From contig NZ_CP114205.1 in NCBI RefSeq assembly GCF_027497495.1, forward strand, positions 372,001-436,000: DNA of 64,000 nt, read 5' to 3'. Below the pieces are notes generated by a model. It was not told where the DNA came from, did not search any database, and worked only from the letters and a program-made list of their open reading frames with translations. Origin of the DNA: Streptomyces tubercidicus. Its GTDB lineage: Bacteria > Actinomycetota > Actinomycetes > Streptomycetales > Streptomycetaceae. Position numbers and translations under genes: made by a program. Below are positions 34,691-42,544 of the stretch, one piece after another. Position 1 is the first letter of the stretch. Each line of letters opens with the position of its first letter.

Positions 34691-35251
34691 TCAGCGGCCG
34701 GCCGCCCCCGCTGTCCCAGCCCACGGGGCCTTCGCCGCGGCGCGCAGCGCGCGGCGGCGGCGCAGCCCGGTCAGGCGGTCGACGTAGAGCCCCCCGTCGA
34801 GATGGTCACACTCGTGCTGGAGGCAGCGGGCGAAGAATCCGGCGCCGGTCACCGTGACGGGGGCGCCGGTGACGGTGACGCCGGTCACGACGGCGTGGTC
34901 ATGGCGCGGGGTGCCGGCTTCGAGGCCGGGGAGCGAGAGACAGCCCTCGGGCCCGCGGATGACCGGGCCGTCGGCCTCGACGAGCCGGGGGTTGACGAGG
35001 TGTCCCAGATGACGGTGGTCCTCGTCGTCGGGGCAGTCGTAGACGAACACCCGCAGCGGGACGCCGATCTGGTTGGCGGCGAGGCCCACGCCCTGCGCGG
35101 CGTACATCGTCGCGTACATGTCCTCGACCAGCCGGGCCAGCTCGTCATCGAAGACGGTGACCTCCTGACAGGGCTCGGTCAGGGCCGGATCACCGAGCAA
35201 TCGCAGCGGGCGGACATGGCCGGAACTGCCAGGAATGGTGCGGGGACGCAT
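34691..35251 (-). CDS. def: Peptide deformylase
   Basis: A 186-residue metallo-hydrolase removing N-formyl from nascent proteins. All three motifs are intact: GVGLAANQIG, EGCLSLPG (Cys104) and QHECDH (His146, Glu147, His150). ATG 35251 (MRPRTIPGSS) has a weak ribosome site. The C-terminus is Ala/Arg-rich. Streptomyces carry several deformylases; this may be an accessory copy. It converges on the TetR gene. Confidence 0.93.
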   Translation of the reverse strand: MRPRTIPGSSGHVRPLRLLGDPALTEPCQEVTVFDDELARLVEDMYATMYAAQGVGLAANQIGVPLRVFVYDCPDDEDHRHLGHLVNPRLVEADGPVIRGPEGCLSLPGLEAGTPRHDHAVVTGVTVTGAPVTVTGAGFFARCLQHECDHLDGGLYVDRLTGLRRRRALRAAAKAPWAGTAGAAGR

Positions 35252-35435
35252 GGGGACAAGCGTACGGTCCTGCGGACAGCGGATGTCGCCGCACGGGTGG
35301 CGGGGTTCGGGGCTGCGGCCGGATCTCGATAGGCTGATCCCCGACCGAAGCCCCGGCCGGTCATCGGCTGCGGAGGAGCGTTCCACCGGCAGCCCCACGG
35401 CAGGCGGGCGCCGGATGCAAGGAGGATCAAAGACG

Positions 35436-36674
35436 ATGGCAGGCAACACGGAGCCGCTGTCGCCACGGGCCAAGCTGGCCGTGACGGCGGGCAAGGCCGC
35501 GGCGGCGGTATCGCGCGCGGCGGGCCGCGGCAGCGGATCGGTGATCGGTGGCCGGGTGGCGCTCAAGCTCGACCCCGACCTGCTGGCGCGGCTGGCCGGG
35601 CACTTGGACGTCATCCTGGTGTCGGCGACCAACGGCAAGACGACCACGACGCGGCTGATCGCGGAGGCGCTGCGGGCCAGCGGTCCGGTGGTCTCCAACG
35701 CGCTCGGCGCCAACATGCCGGCAGGTATCACGTCCGCGCTGGCCGGCGGATCGGACGCCAAGTACGGCGTCATCGAGGTGGACGAGAAGTACCTCGCCGG
35801 TGTGGCACGCGATGTCACGCCGAAGGCCATAGCGCTGCTGAACCTCTCGCGCGACCAGCTCGACCGCGCCGCGGAGACCCGCATGCTGGCCGAGCACTGG
35901 CGCGAGGGCCTGTCCGGCTCCAAGGCGCTGATCATCGCCAACGCGGACGACCCGCTGATCGTGTGGGCGGCCTCGTCGTCCGCGAATGTGGTGTGGGTCG
36001 CGGCCGGGCAGGAGTGGAAGGACGATGCCTGGTCCTGCCCCTCGTGCGGTGGGGTGATGCAGCGGCCGGGCGAGGACTGGTTCTGCGGCGAGTGCGGTTT
36101 CCGCCGTCCCACGCCCAGCTGGGCACTGTCCGGCGACCATGTCCTGGACCCGCACGGCAGCGCCTGGCCGATCAAGCTTCAGCTGCCGGGACGCGCCAAC
36201 AAGGCGAACGCCACCACGTCCGCCGCGGTCGCCGCCGCCTTCGGGGTGCCGCCGCAGGTGGCCCTGGAGCGGATGTTCTCGGTGCAGGCGGTGGCCGGGC
36301 GCTATGACGTGGTCACGTTCATGGAGCGGGAGCTGCGGCTGCTGCTGGCGAAGAACCCGGCCGGCTGGCTGGAGACGTTCTCGCTGATCGACCCGCCGCC
36401 GACCCCGGTGATCATGTCGGTGAACGCCCGCGGCGCGGACGGCACCGACACCTCGTGGCTGTGGGATGTCGACTACACCCGGCTGGCCGGGCACCCGCTC
36501 TTCGTGCTGGGCGACCGCAAGCTGGACCTGGCGGTGCGGCTGGAGGTCGCGGGCCTGGACTTCCAGGTCTGCGAGAGCCTGGACGAGGCGGTGCAGCTGG
36601 CACCGCCCGGACGGATCGAGGTCATCGCCAACTACACGGCCTTCCAGGACCTGCGCCGGCGCGTGGGCAACTGA
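35436..36674 (+). CDS. murT: Lipid II isoglutaminyl synthase, MurT subunit
   Basis: A 412-residue Mur-ligase-like subunit that activates the D-Glu alpha-carboxyl of lipid II with ATP. The P-loop is VSATNGKTTTTR (about 62-73), and a Cys4 zinc ribbon (SCPSCGG and WFCGECG) is inserted at about 198-220. The C-terminal DUF1727 domain includes DTSWLWDVDY. ATG 35436 follows AAGGAGGATC. Its stop is 28 bp before gatD; the two form the amidotransferase that amidates peptidoglycan stem peptides. Confidence 0.95.
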   Translation: MAGNTEPLSPRAKLAVTAGKAAAAVSRAAGRGSGSVIGGRVALKLDPDLLARLAGHLDVILVSATNGKTTTTRLIAEALRASGPVVSNALGANMPAGITSALAGGSDAKYGVIEVDEKYLAGVARDVTPKAIALLNLSRDQLDRAAETRMLAEHWREGLSGSKALIIANADDPLIVWAASSSANVVWVAAGQEWKDDAWSCPSCGGVMQRPGEDWFCGECGFRRPTPSWALSGDHVLDPHGSAWPIKLQLPGRANKANATTSAAVAAAFGVPPQVALERMFSVQAVAGRYDVVTFMERELRLLLAKNPAGWLETFSLIDPPPTPVIMSVNARGADGTDTSWLWDVDYTRLAGHPLFVLGDRKLDLAVRLEVAGLDFQVCESLDEAVQLAPPGRIEVIANYTAFQDLRRRVGN

Positions 36675-36702
36675 CGTGATGCGCGGACAAGGACGATCGA
36701 GA

Positions 36703-37431
36703 ATGAGTGACAACAGCCTCCGTCTGGTGTGGATCTACCCGGACCTGCTGAGCACGTACGGCGACCAGGGGAACGCCCTGGTGGTGGAGCGGCGGGCGCG
36801 CCAGCGCGGTCTGGACGTGCAGCGTCTGGACGTACGGTCCGACCAGCAGATTCCCACCTCCGGCGACATCTATCTGATCGGCGGCGGCGAGGACCGGCCG
36901 CAGCGGCTGGCCTCCGAGCGGCTGATCCGCGACGGCGGACTGAGCCGTGCGGTCTCCAACGGCGCGATCGTGTTCTCGGTGTGCGCCGGCTACCAGATCC
37001 TGGGTCATGAGTTCATCAATGACCTCGGTGAGCGGCAGCAGGGCCTGGGGCTGCTGGACGTGGTCAGCACCCGCGGTGAGGCCGAGCGCTGCGTCGGCGA
37101 CGTACTCGCCGATATCGACCCGCAGTTGGGGCTGCCCCCGCTGACCGGCTTCGAGAACCACCAGGGCGTGACGCATCTGGGCAAGACCGCCCGGCCGTTC
37201 GCCAAGGTGCGCTTCGGCAAGGGCAACGGTGTGGGCGACGGCTACGAGGGCGCGTGGAACGACACCGTCTTCGGTACGTACATGCACGGCCCGGTGATGG
37301 CGCGCAATCCGCATATCGCCGATCTGCTGGTCAAGCTGGCGCTGGACGTCAATGCACTGCCTCCGGTGGACGACCAGTGGTACGAGGCGCTGCGCCAGGA
37401 GCGGATCGCCGCGGCAACGCAGCCCGCCTGA
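36703..37431 (+). CDS. gatD: Lipid II isoglutaminyl synthase, glutamine amidotransferase GatD
   Basis: A 242-residue class I glutaminase supplying ammonia to MurT. The nucleophile is Cys94 in FSVCAGYQILG, the same position as in S. aureus GatD, and the catalytic His is in TYMHGPV. ATG 36703 follows GGACGATCGAGA. It is co-transcribed with murT and followed by a terminator hairpin. Confidence 0.95.
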   Translation: MSDNSLRLVWIYPDLLSTYGDQGNALVVERRARQRGLDVQRLDVRSDQQIPTSGDIYLIGGGEDRPQRLASERLIRDGGLSRAVSNGAIVFSVCAGYQILGHEFINDLGERQQGLGLLDVVSTRGEAERCVGDVLADIDPQLGLPPLTGFENHQGVTHLGKTARPFAKVRFGKGNGVGDGYEGAWNDTVFGTYMHGPVMARNPHIADLLVKLALDVNALPPVDDQWYEALRQERIAAATQPA

Positions 37432-37506
37432 TGCCGGTTGCGTTGCTTTCGGGCGGTAGGCGGATCACCGCTCCGCGCCCGAATTGACGGCATTCCGAAT
37501 GCATTC

Positions 37507-37538
37507 CGTACGCCCGCAGTCCGCACTGCGGGCGTACG
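37507..37538. terminator. 14-bp perfect hairpin after gatD
   Basis: CGTACGCCCGCAGT (37507-37520) pairs with ACTGCGGGCGTACG (37525-37538), loop CCGC. Confidence 0.85.
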
Positions 37539-37631
37539 TGTTCCCGGGGGCCATGCGCTTGTAGGGTGAGCGGAATCCAACCGGACGACGGGGTCCGGGC
37601 CCCCGGTTGAGTTGCAGAGGTTTTTCGAGCA

Positions 37632-38657
37632 ATGCGTATTGGTGTCCTCACCTCCGGCGGCGACTGCCCCGGACTGAACGCCGTCATCCGGTCCGTCGTC
37701 CACCGCGCCACCGCTGATCACGGCGATGAAGTGATCGGCTTCCGCGACGGCTGGAAGGGCCTGCTGGAGTGCGATTACCGCAAGCTCGACCTCGATGCCG
37801 TCGGCGGCATCCTGGCGCGCGGCGGCACCATCCTCGGGTCGTCCCGGGTGCAGCCCGCGCATCTGCGGGACGGCGTCGAGCGGGCCCGCGGCCATGTCGC
37901 CGAGCTGGGCCTGGACGCGATCATCCCGATCGGCGGCGAGGGCACGCTGAAGGCGGCGCGGCTGCTGTCGGACGCCGGACTGCCGATCGTGGGCGTACCG
38001 AAGACCATCGACAACGACATCGCGGTCACGGATGTCACGTTCGGCTTCGACACCGCGGTAGGGGTCGCCACCGAGGCGCTGGACCGGCTCAAGACCACCG
38101 CCGAATCGCATCAGCGAGTGATGATCGTCGAGGTGATGGGGCGGCACACCGGCTGGATCGCGCTGCACTCGGGGATGGCGGCCGGTGCGCACGCGATCGT
38201 GGTGCCGGAGCGGCCCTTCGACATCGAGGAGCTGACCGCGCGGGTGGCCGAGCGGTTCGAGGCCGGCAAGAAGTTCGCGATCGTGGTGGTCGCCGAGGGC
38301 GCCAAGCCGCGCGAGGGCACCATGGCCTTCGATATCGGCGGCAAGGACATGTACGGCCATGAGCGGTTCGCCGGTGTCGCCCGGCAGCTGTCCGTGGAGC
38401 TGGAGAACCGGCTCGGCAAGGAGGCGCGGCCGGTCATCCTCGGGCACGTACAGCGCGGCGGCACCCCGACCGCGTACGACCGGGTGCTCGCCACCCGCTT
38501 CGGCTGGCACGCCGTGGAGGCCGCGCACCGCGGGGACTTCGGGATGATGACCGCGCTGCGCGGTACGGACATCACGCTGGTGCCGCTGGCGGAGGCCGTG
38601 GAGACGCTCAAGACGGTGCCCGCGGAGCGCTACGGCGAGGCCGAGTGCGTGCTGTGA
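37632..38657 (+). CDS. pfkA: 6-phosphofructokinase, actinobacterial ATP-type
   Basis: A 341-residue enzyme of glycolysis phosphorylating fructose-6-phosphate. It starts MRIGVLTSGGDCPGLNAVIR. The donor site reads GGEGT (101-105); Gly at 104 indicates ATP rather than pyrophosphate, while the PKTIDNDI motif has Lys where E. coli has Gly, as in other actinomycete enzymes. EVMGRHTGWIAL and VQRGGTPTAYDR complete the active site. ATG 37632. Monocistronic between two well-separated genes. Confidence 0.94.
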   Translation: MRIGVLTSGGDCPGLNAVIRSVVHRATADHGDEVIGFRDGWKGLLECDYRKLDLDAVGGILARGGTILGSSRVQPAHLRDGVERARGHVAELGLDAIIPIGGEGTLKAARLLSDAGLPIVGVPKTIDNDIAVTDVTFGFDTAVGVATEALDRLKTTAESHQRVMIVEVMGRHTGWIALHSGMAAGAHAIVVPERPFDIEELTARVAERFEAGKKFAIVVVAEGAKPREGTMAFDIGGKDMYGHERFAGVARQLSVELENRLGKEARPVILGHVQRGGTPTAYDRVLATRFGWHAVEAAHRGDFGMMTALRGTDITLVPLAEAVETLKTVPAERYGEAECVL

Positions 38658-38800
38658 CCCCGGTGGATCCGGCGCGATAGTTCCGGACTGCACGAACCGC
38701 CCCCGGCCACTGGCACCGATATGCGGCCCTGCCGCGTGGTGTGACCAGGGGCGGTTCTAGTCTTGTCGCCGGAGCATTGGTACGAATCAGGAGCGAGCGG

Positions 38801-39760
38801 ATGGATCACAGCGGGCACGGCATGGACGGCATGAACATGGATCTGCCGCCGTTCACGCTGGGGAGGGGCCTGGAGTTCGGTGGTGATCCGGTCTTTCTCG
38901 TCGGCTGTCTGCTGGGGCTGGGACTGTACGGCTGGGCGGTGATCCGGCTGCGGCGCCGGGGGGACGCCTGGCCGGTGGGCCGGACCGTCGCCTGGGCGCT
39001 GGGCGTGGTGTCGGTGGCGCTGGTGATGTGTACCGGGCTCAATGACTACGGCATGGCGATGTTCAGCGTGCACATGGTCCAGCACATGATCATCAGCATG
39101 CTCTCGCCGATCCTGCTGCTGCTCGGGGCGCCGGTGACGCTGGCGCTGCGCGCCCTGCCGGCCGCCGGGCGTGGCCGCAAGGGGCCGCGCGAACTGCTGG
39201 TGGCGCTGCTGCACAGCCGCTACATGCGGATCATCACGCACCCGGCGTTCACCATCCCGCTGTTCATCGCGAGCCTCTACGCGCTGTACTTCTCGCCGCT
39301 GTTCGACTTCCTGATGGAGTCCCGGGCCGGGCACATCGGGATGATGGTGCACTTCCTCGCGGTGGGCCTGGTGTTCTTCTGGCCGATCATGGGCGTCGAC
39401 CCGGGCCCGCACCGGCCGGGTTATGTGATGCGGATGCTGGAGCTGTTCGCGGGCATGCCGTTCCACGCGTTCTTCGGTATCGCCTTGATGATGGCCTCGG
39501 AGCCGATGGTCGACACCTTCCTGAACCCGCCCGCCTCGCTCGGCATCGACGCGCTGTCCGACCAGTCGGCCGCCGGCGGTATCGCCTGGGCCTTCAGCGA
39601 GATCCCGTCCGTGGTGGTGCTGATCGCCCTGGTCTTCCAGTGGTACAAGTCCGAGGAGCGGCTGTCGCAGCGCGCGGACCGGGCCGCGGACCGCAACGGC
39701 GACAAGGATCTCGCCGACTACAACGCCTACCTCGCCTCGCTCAACGCGCGGGGGCAGTGA
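38801..39760 (+). CDS. CtaG-type cytochrome c oxidase assembly membrane protein
   Basis: A 319-residue polytopic protein of the caa3_CtaG family, linked to copper delivery to cytochrome oxidase. A Met/His-rich N-terminus (MDHSGHGMDGMNMDLPP) looks like a copper-binding segment. The conserved VHMVQHMIISMLSPILLLLG, GMMVHFLAVGLVFFWP and AGMPFHAFFGIALM carry membrane-embedded His and Met residues. About seven to nine helices. ATG 38801 follows CAGGAGCGAGCGG; the longer frame from 38741 is less likely. A 52-residue membrane protein follows 107 bp downstream. Confidence 0.88.
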   Translation: MDHSGHGMDGMNMDLPPFTLGRGLEFGGDPVFLVGCLLGLGLYGWAVIRLRRRGDAWPVGRTVAWALGVVSVALVMCTGLNDYGMAMFSVHMVQHMIISMLSPILLLLGAPVTLALRALPAAGRGRKGPRELLVALLHSRYMRIITHPAFTIPLFIASLYALYFSPLFDFLMESRAGHIGMMVHFLAVGLVFFWPIMGVDPGPHRPGYVMRMLELFAGMPFHAFFGIALMMASEPMVDTFLNPPASLGIDALSDQSAAGGIAWAFSEIPSVVVLIALVFQWYKSEERLSQRADRAADRNGDKDLADYNAYLASLNARGQ

Positions 39761-39867
39761 CGGCACGTCGCGCGTCTGGCGGTACGGGCCGCGGCCGGGG
39801 ACGATGGTCCCATGGCCGCGGCCCGCGCCGTTTTGTCGGCGTCCGGCCGCCGTGAGGAGGTGCGGGT

Positions 39868-40026
39868 ATGCCCGGATCTGCGAGGACGATGGCCGTGTGC
39901 ACGGTGGTCGGGCTGGTGGCGGCGACCGCTTACACCGTGGCGCTGGGCGCCAATGGGTGGGTCTGGTTCTCCTGGGTGGTGCTGGCGCTGGTGACGGTCG
40001 GCGTGGTGGCCGCGCGGCCGGTCTGA
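39868..40026 (+). CDS. Small two-helix membrane protein (52 aa)
   Basis: ATG 39868 follows GTGAGGAGGTGCGGGT, a near-perfect ribosome site. The protein has two hydrophobic segments: TMAVCTVVGLVAATAYTVAL and WVWFSWVVLALVTVGVVAA, then RPV. It probably belongs with the upstream CtaG-like gene; no function known. Confidence 0.72.
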   Translation: MPGSARTMAVCTVVGLVAATAYTVALGANGWVWFSWVVLALVTVGVVAARPV

Positions 40027-40043
40027 GCCCGCTCGGGCGCCGG

Positions 40044-40463
40044 TCAGAAGCGGAAGACGGGCCCGGTGGCGGAGTCCATCGTGCAGGCGTTGGGGAACTC
40101 CTTGCGCCAGTTGACCGGGACACCGCGCCAAGTGCCGGTGGCGCTGACGGTGACCGGGTCGTACTCCCTGGTGCAGGTGTGCGGCTGGCCGGGCAGCGCG
40201 TCCAGGTCCCCGCGCGCCCAGGTCAGCGCGTCACAGGCGGCGCCCGCGTGCGGATGTCTGCGGTGGATGTCGGGGCAGCTGAGCCGCACCCCCCGGCTCC
40301 AGCTGTTGCCCGCTCCGGTCATGGTGAGCACCAGGCCCTGATCTCCGGTCGGCGGCTCATCGGCGCCGGCCGGACCGGCGCAGAGCACGGCCGCGGACAG
40401 GGTGGCCAGCACGGTGACGGGCAGGGCGGCACGGGGGGATCGTCGTCGACGGCTCACGGGCAT
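40044..40463 (-). CDS. Subtilisin inhibitor-like secreted protease inhibitor
   Basis: A 139-residue secreted protein of the Streptomyces subtilisin inhibitor (SSI) family. The signal peptide (about 1-33) is basic then Ala/Leu-rich, ending AGPAGADE. The mature part has the four SSI cysteines (LSCPD, AACDAL, HTCTREYDP, PNACTMD), DPVTVSATGTWRGVPVNW and the C-terminus ATGPVFRF. Aligning CTREYDPV with the SSI reactive loop puts Arg at P1 and Glu at P1', predicting preference for trypsin-like proteases. ATG 40463 follows CCAGGAGACCGCG. Confidence 0.93.
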   Translation of the reverse strand: MPVSRRRRSPRAALPVTVLATLSAAVLCAGPAGADEPPTGDQGLVLTMTGAGNSWSRGVRLSCPDIHRRHPHAGAACDALTWARGDLDALPGQPHTCTREYDPVTVSATGTWRGVPVNWRKEFPNACTMDSATGPVFRF

Positions 40464-40619
40464 CGCGGTCTCCTGGAACGCTCGGTGGGATCACATGCGG
40501 GAGCCCGACAGGGAACACGCGGCGCCCGGCGGCCCCAGGCCACCTCGCCGCGCCGTCACGGACAAGCGGCCACGCCGTGAGGTCGCCCGTACGGCCTGCG
40601 GATGCCGCCCCGGAGACAG

Positions 40620-40660
40620 GGTGGCCGGCCGCGGAGGAGGCGGCTCCGCGGCCGGCCACC
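40620..40660. terminator. 17-bp perfect hairpin
   Basis: Bases 40620-40636 pair fully with 40644-40660 around a 7-base loop; the core is GGCCGGCCGCGGAG. It lies 10 bases past the stop of the minus-strand secreted protein gene at 40670. Confidence 0.88.
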
Positions 40661-40669
40661 GGACCGGGG

Positions 40670-41371
40670 TCACCCCACGCGCTCGATGCGGGCGCGCCGG
40701 ATCAGGTTCTTGCCCTGCTCGCGTACCTCCTCGAAGGCCGCGTTGTTCAGCAGCACACAGCTGCCCGACGGGGACGTGACGGAGACCGTCGTCGACTTGT
40801 TGTTGTCCAGGTTGGTCACCTTCAGCTTGGTGCCGGTGGGGAACTCGCCGCTGGAGGCCGCGGGTGCGCCGCCCTCGCCGGAGAGGGTCACCGTCGAGCC
40901 GGGGCAGACCACATCGCCCTCGCCGGCCGGCGGGGCCCCGGAGGCGGACGAGTCACCGGACGCGGACGGATCGTCCGAGGCGGACGGGTCGTCCGAGGCG
41001 GGTGGCTGCGCCGCTCCGGACGGCTGCTGCGACGCGGCACCGTCGCCGCCCGCGGGTGGCTCGTCGGCCGCCGGCGGGGCACCCTCGGCCGTACCCCCGC
41101 CCCCGTCGCACCCGGCGGCCCGCTGCTTCACCCCGATCTCCTTGATCACGGCCTCCCGGTTGGCGATCCGGGCCGCTGACTGGGCGTCCGGATGGGCCTT
41201 CTGCTCGGCGATGAACTTCTGATTGTTGCTCAGCGCGGTGGCCAGTCCGTCGCACGCCGCCGATGCCTGGCTGGTGCCTGTGGTGGCGATGGCGATGCCG
41301 CCGACCAGTGCCGCGGCGCTGACACCGATGATGATCTTCTGACGTCGACCGGCCGTCTTCCTGCGGGACAT
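40670..41371 (-). CDS. Secreted protein with C-terminal RlpA-like domain
   Basis: A 233-residue exported protein. The N-terminus is basic (MSRRKTAGRRQKIIIG) followed by a hydrophobic signal ending SQASA. A short helical region with two Cys precedes a Pro/Ser/Ala/Asp linker that repeats PSASDDPSASGDSSASG. The C-terminal 75 residues (GTKLKVTNLDNNKSTTVSVT, CVLLNNAAFEEVREQGKNLI) resemble a double-psi beta-barrel of the RlpA/expansin-like type that binds or remodels cell wall polysaccharide. The catalytic Asp expected for lytic RlpA is not obvious. ATG 41371 follows ACAGGAGTGAGAG. Confidence 0.72.
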   Translation of the reverse strand: MSRRKTAGRRQKIIIGVSAAALVGGIAIATTGTSQASAACDGLATALSNNQKFIAEQKAHPDAQSAARIANREAVIKEIGVKQRAAGCDGGGGTAEGAPPAADEPPAGGDGAASQQPSGAAQPPASDDPSASDDPSASGDSSASGAPPAGEGDVVCPGSTVTLSGEGGAPAASSGEFPTGTKLKVTNLDNNKSTTVSVTSPSGSCVLLNNAAFEEVREQGKNLIRRARIERVG

Positions 41372-41697
41372 CTCTCACTCCTGTCCTCGGCCCGGACCGT
41401 GGGGGGGGTCAGGCTCGCTTGCCGGACCGTACGGCGCGTCAACACGTCAGGTCTCAAGGCGAGTGGAAAGTTGTCCGCGGATGCCAAAGCGGGTACCGAA
41501 AGGTAACAAGCGGGTGGGTGGCGCGGGGTGGCGTCCCAGGGGCCGCGGTGGCACCGGAAAGAGTCAGCATTGATCCGCCCAAAGGTGGTTACCCGCTACC
41601 ACACTTGCCCATAGACTCACTGGCCGTTCCGGGCAGCCCTTGTGACCTGCGACGAGGTGGCCGTCCCGGCGAGCCGACGGAAATGGGGAGCTGTCCT
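41372..41697. other. Divergent intergenic region, 326 bp
   Basis: Between the RlpA-like gene (minus) and the acyltransferase (plus). It contains a run of eight G at 41401-41408 and GTGGT-N8-ACCAC near 41588-41605; the rest shows no gene, RNA or clear promoter. Confidence 0.35.
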
Positions 41698-42444
41698 GTG
41701 CTCTATCAGGTGCTGAAGTACCTGCTTCTGGGGCCGTTGCTGCGGCTGGTGTTCCGGCCGCGGATCGAGGGACTCGATCATGTGCCGGAGGAGGGCGCGG
41801 CGATCATCGCCGGCAATCATCTGTCGTTCGCGGATCACTTTGTGATGCCGGCGATCGTGCCGCGCCGGGTGACGTTTCTGGCCAAGGCCGAGTACTTCAC
41901 CGGGCCCGGTCTGAAGGGGCGGCTGACCGCGGCGTTCTTCCGGGGCGTCGGACAGATTCCGGTGGACCGCTCCGGCGGCCGTGCCTCGCAGGCGGCGATC
42001 TCCTCGGGGCTCTCCGTACTGCGCAAGGGCCGGCTGCTGGGCATTTACCCGGAGGGCACCCGCTCGCACGACGGCCGCCTCTACAAGGGCCGTACCGGCG
42101 TCGCCTCGATGGCCATCCAGGCCGGGGTGCCGGTGGTGCCGTGCGCCATGATCGGCACGTTCGAGGCGCAGCCGACGGGGCGGCGGCTGCCGCGCATCAG
42201 GCGGATCACCATCCGCTTCGGCGCCCCGCTGGACTTCTCGCGCTATGCGGGGCTGGAGGACGAACGCATGGTCCTGCGCGCTGCCACCGACGAGATCATG
42301 TACGAGATCCTCACCCTGTCCGGCCAGGAGTACGTCGACACCTACGCGGGCGAGGCCAAGGCCGCGGCGCTCGAAGAGGCGCGGGCGCAGGGGCGGGCGC
42401 AGGGGCGGCGGGGGCCCGGGAGCAGAAAGGGGCCTGCGCGCTGA
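41698..42444 (+). CDS. PlsC-like 1-acyl-sn-glycerol-3-phosphate acyltransferase
   Basis: A 248-residue membrane-associated acyltransferase of phospholipid synthesis. The catalytic motif is NHLSFAD (HxxxxD), followed by VGQIPVDRSGG, IYPEGTRSHDGRLYKG and VPVVPCAMIG, the four PlsC blocks in order. The N-terminal YLLLGPLLRLVFRP anchors it. GTG 41698 was chosen (GGGGAG seven bases upstream); ATG 41683 is possible. The C-terminus is an Ala/Gln/Gly/Arg-rich tail with repeated AQGR. Substrate may be a lysophosphatidate or a specialised lipid. Confidence 0.88.
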   Translation: MLYQVLKYLLLGPLLRLVFRPRIEGLDHVPEEGAAIIAGNHLSFADHFVMPAIVPRRVTFLAKAEYFTGPGLKGRLTAAFFRGVGQIPVDRSGGRASQAAISSGLSVLRKGRLLGIYPEGTRSHDGRLYKGRTGVASMAIQAGVPVVPCAMIGTFEAQPTGRRLPRIRRITIRFGAPLDFSRYAGLEDERMVLRAATDEIMYEILTLSGQEYVDTYAGEAKAAALEEARAQGRAQGRRGPGSRKGPAR

Positions 42445-42464
42445 GCGGTGGCTAGGAACGACGA

Positions 42465-42498
42465 CAGGGGCGGCCGGGAGAAATCCCGGCCGCCCCTG
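42465..42498. terminator. 15-bp hairpin with GAAA tetraloop
   Basis: CAGGGGCGGCCGGGA (42465-42479) pairs with TCCCGGCCGCCCCTG (42484-42498) around GAAA. It lies between converging acyltransferase and S33 peptidase genes, so it is bidirectional. Confidence 0.92.
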
Positions 42499-42544
42499 CG
42501 TGCCGTTATGCGGTCTCGGCACCTTTCATGCCGTCATCAGTGCA

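Noticed and set aside
36922..37431. Possibility that gatD is a cobyric acid synthase (CobQ)-type protein
   Set aside because: CobB/CobQ-like glutaminase similarity is expected for GatD; direct pairing with murT and length of 242 aa settle the call.
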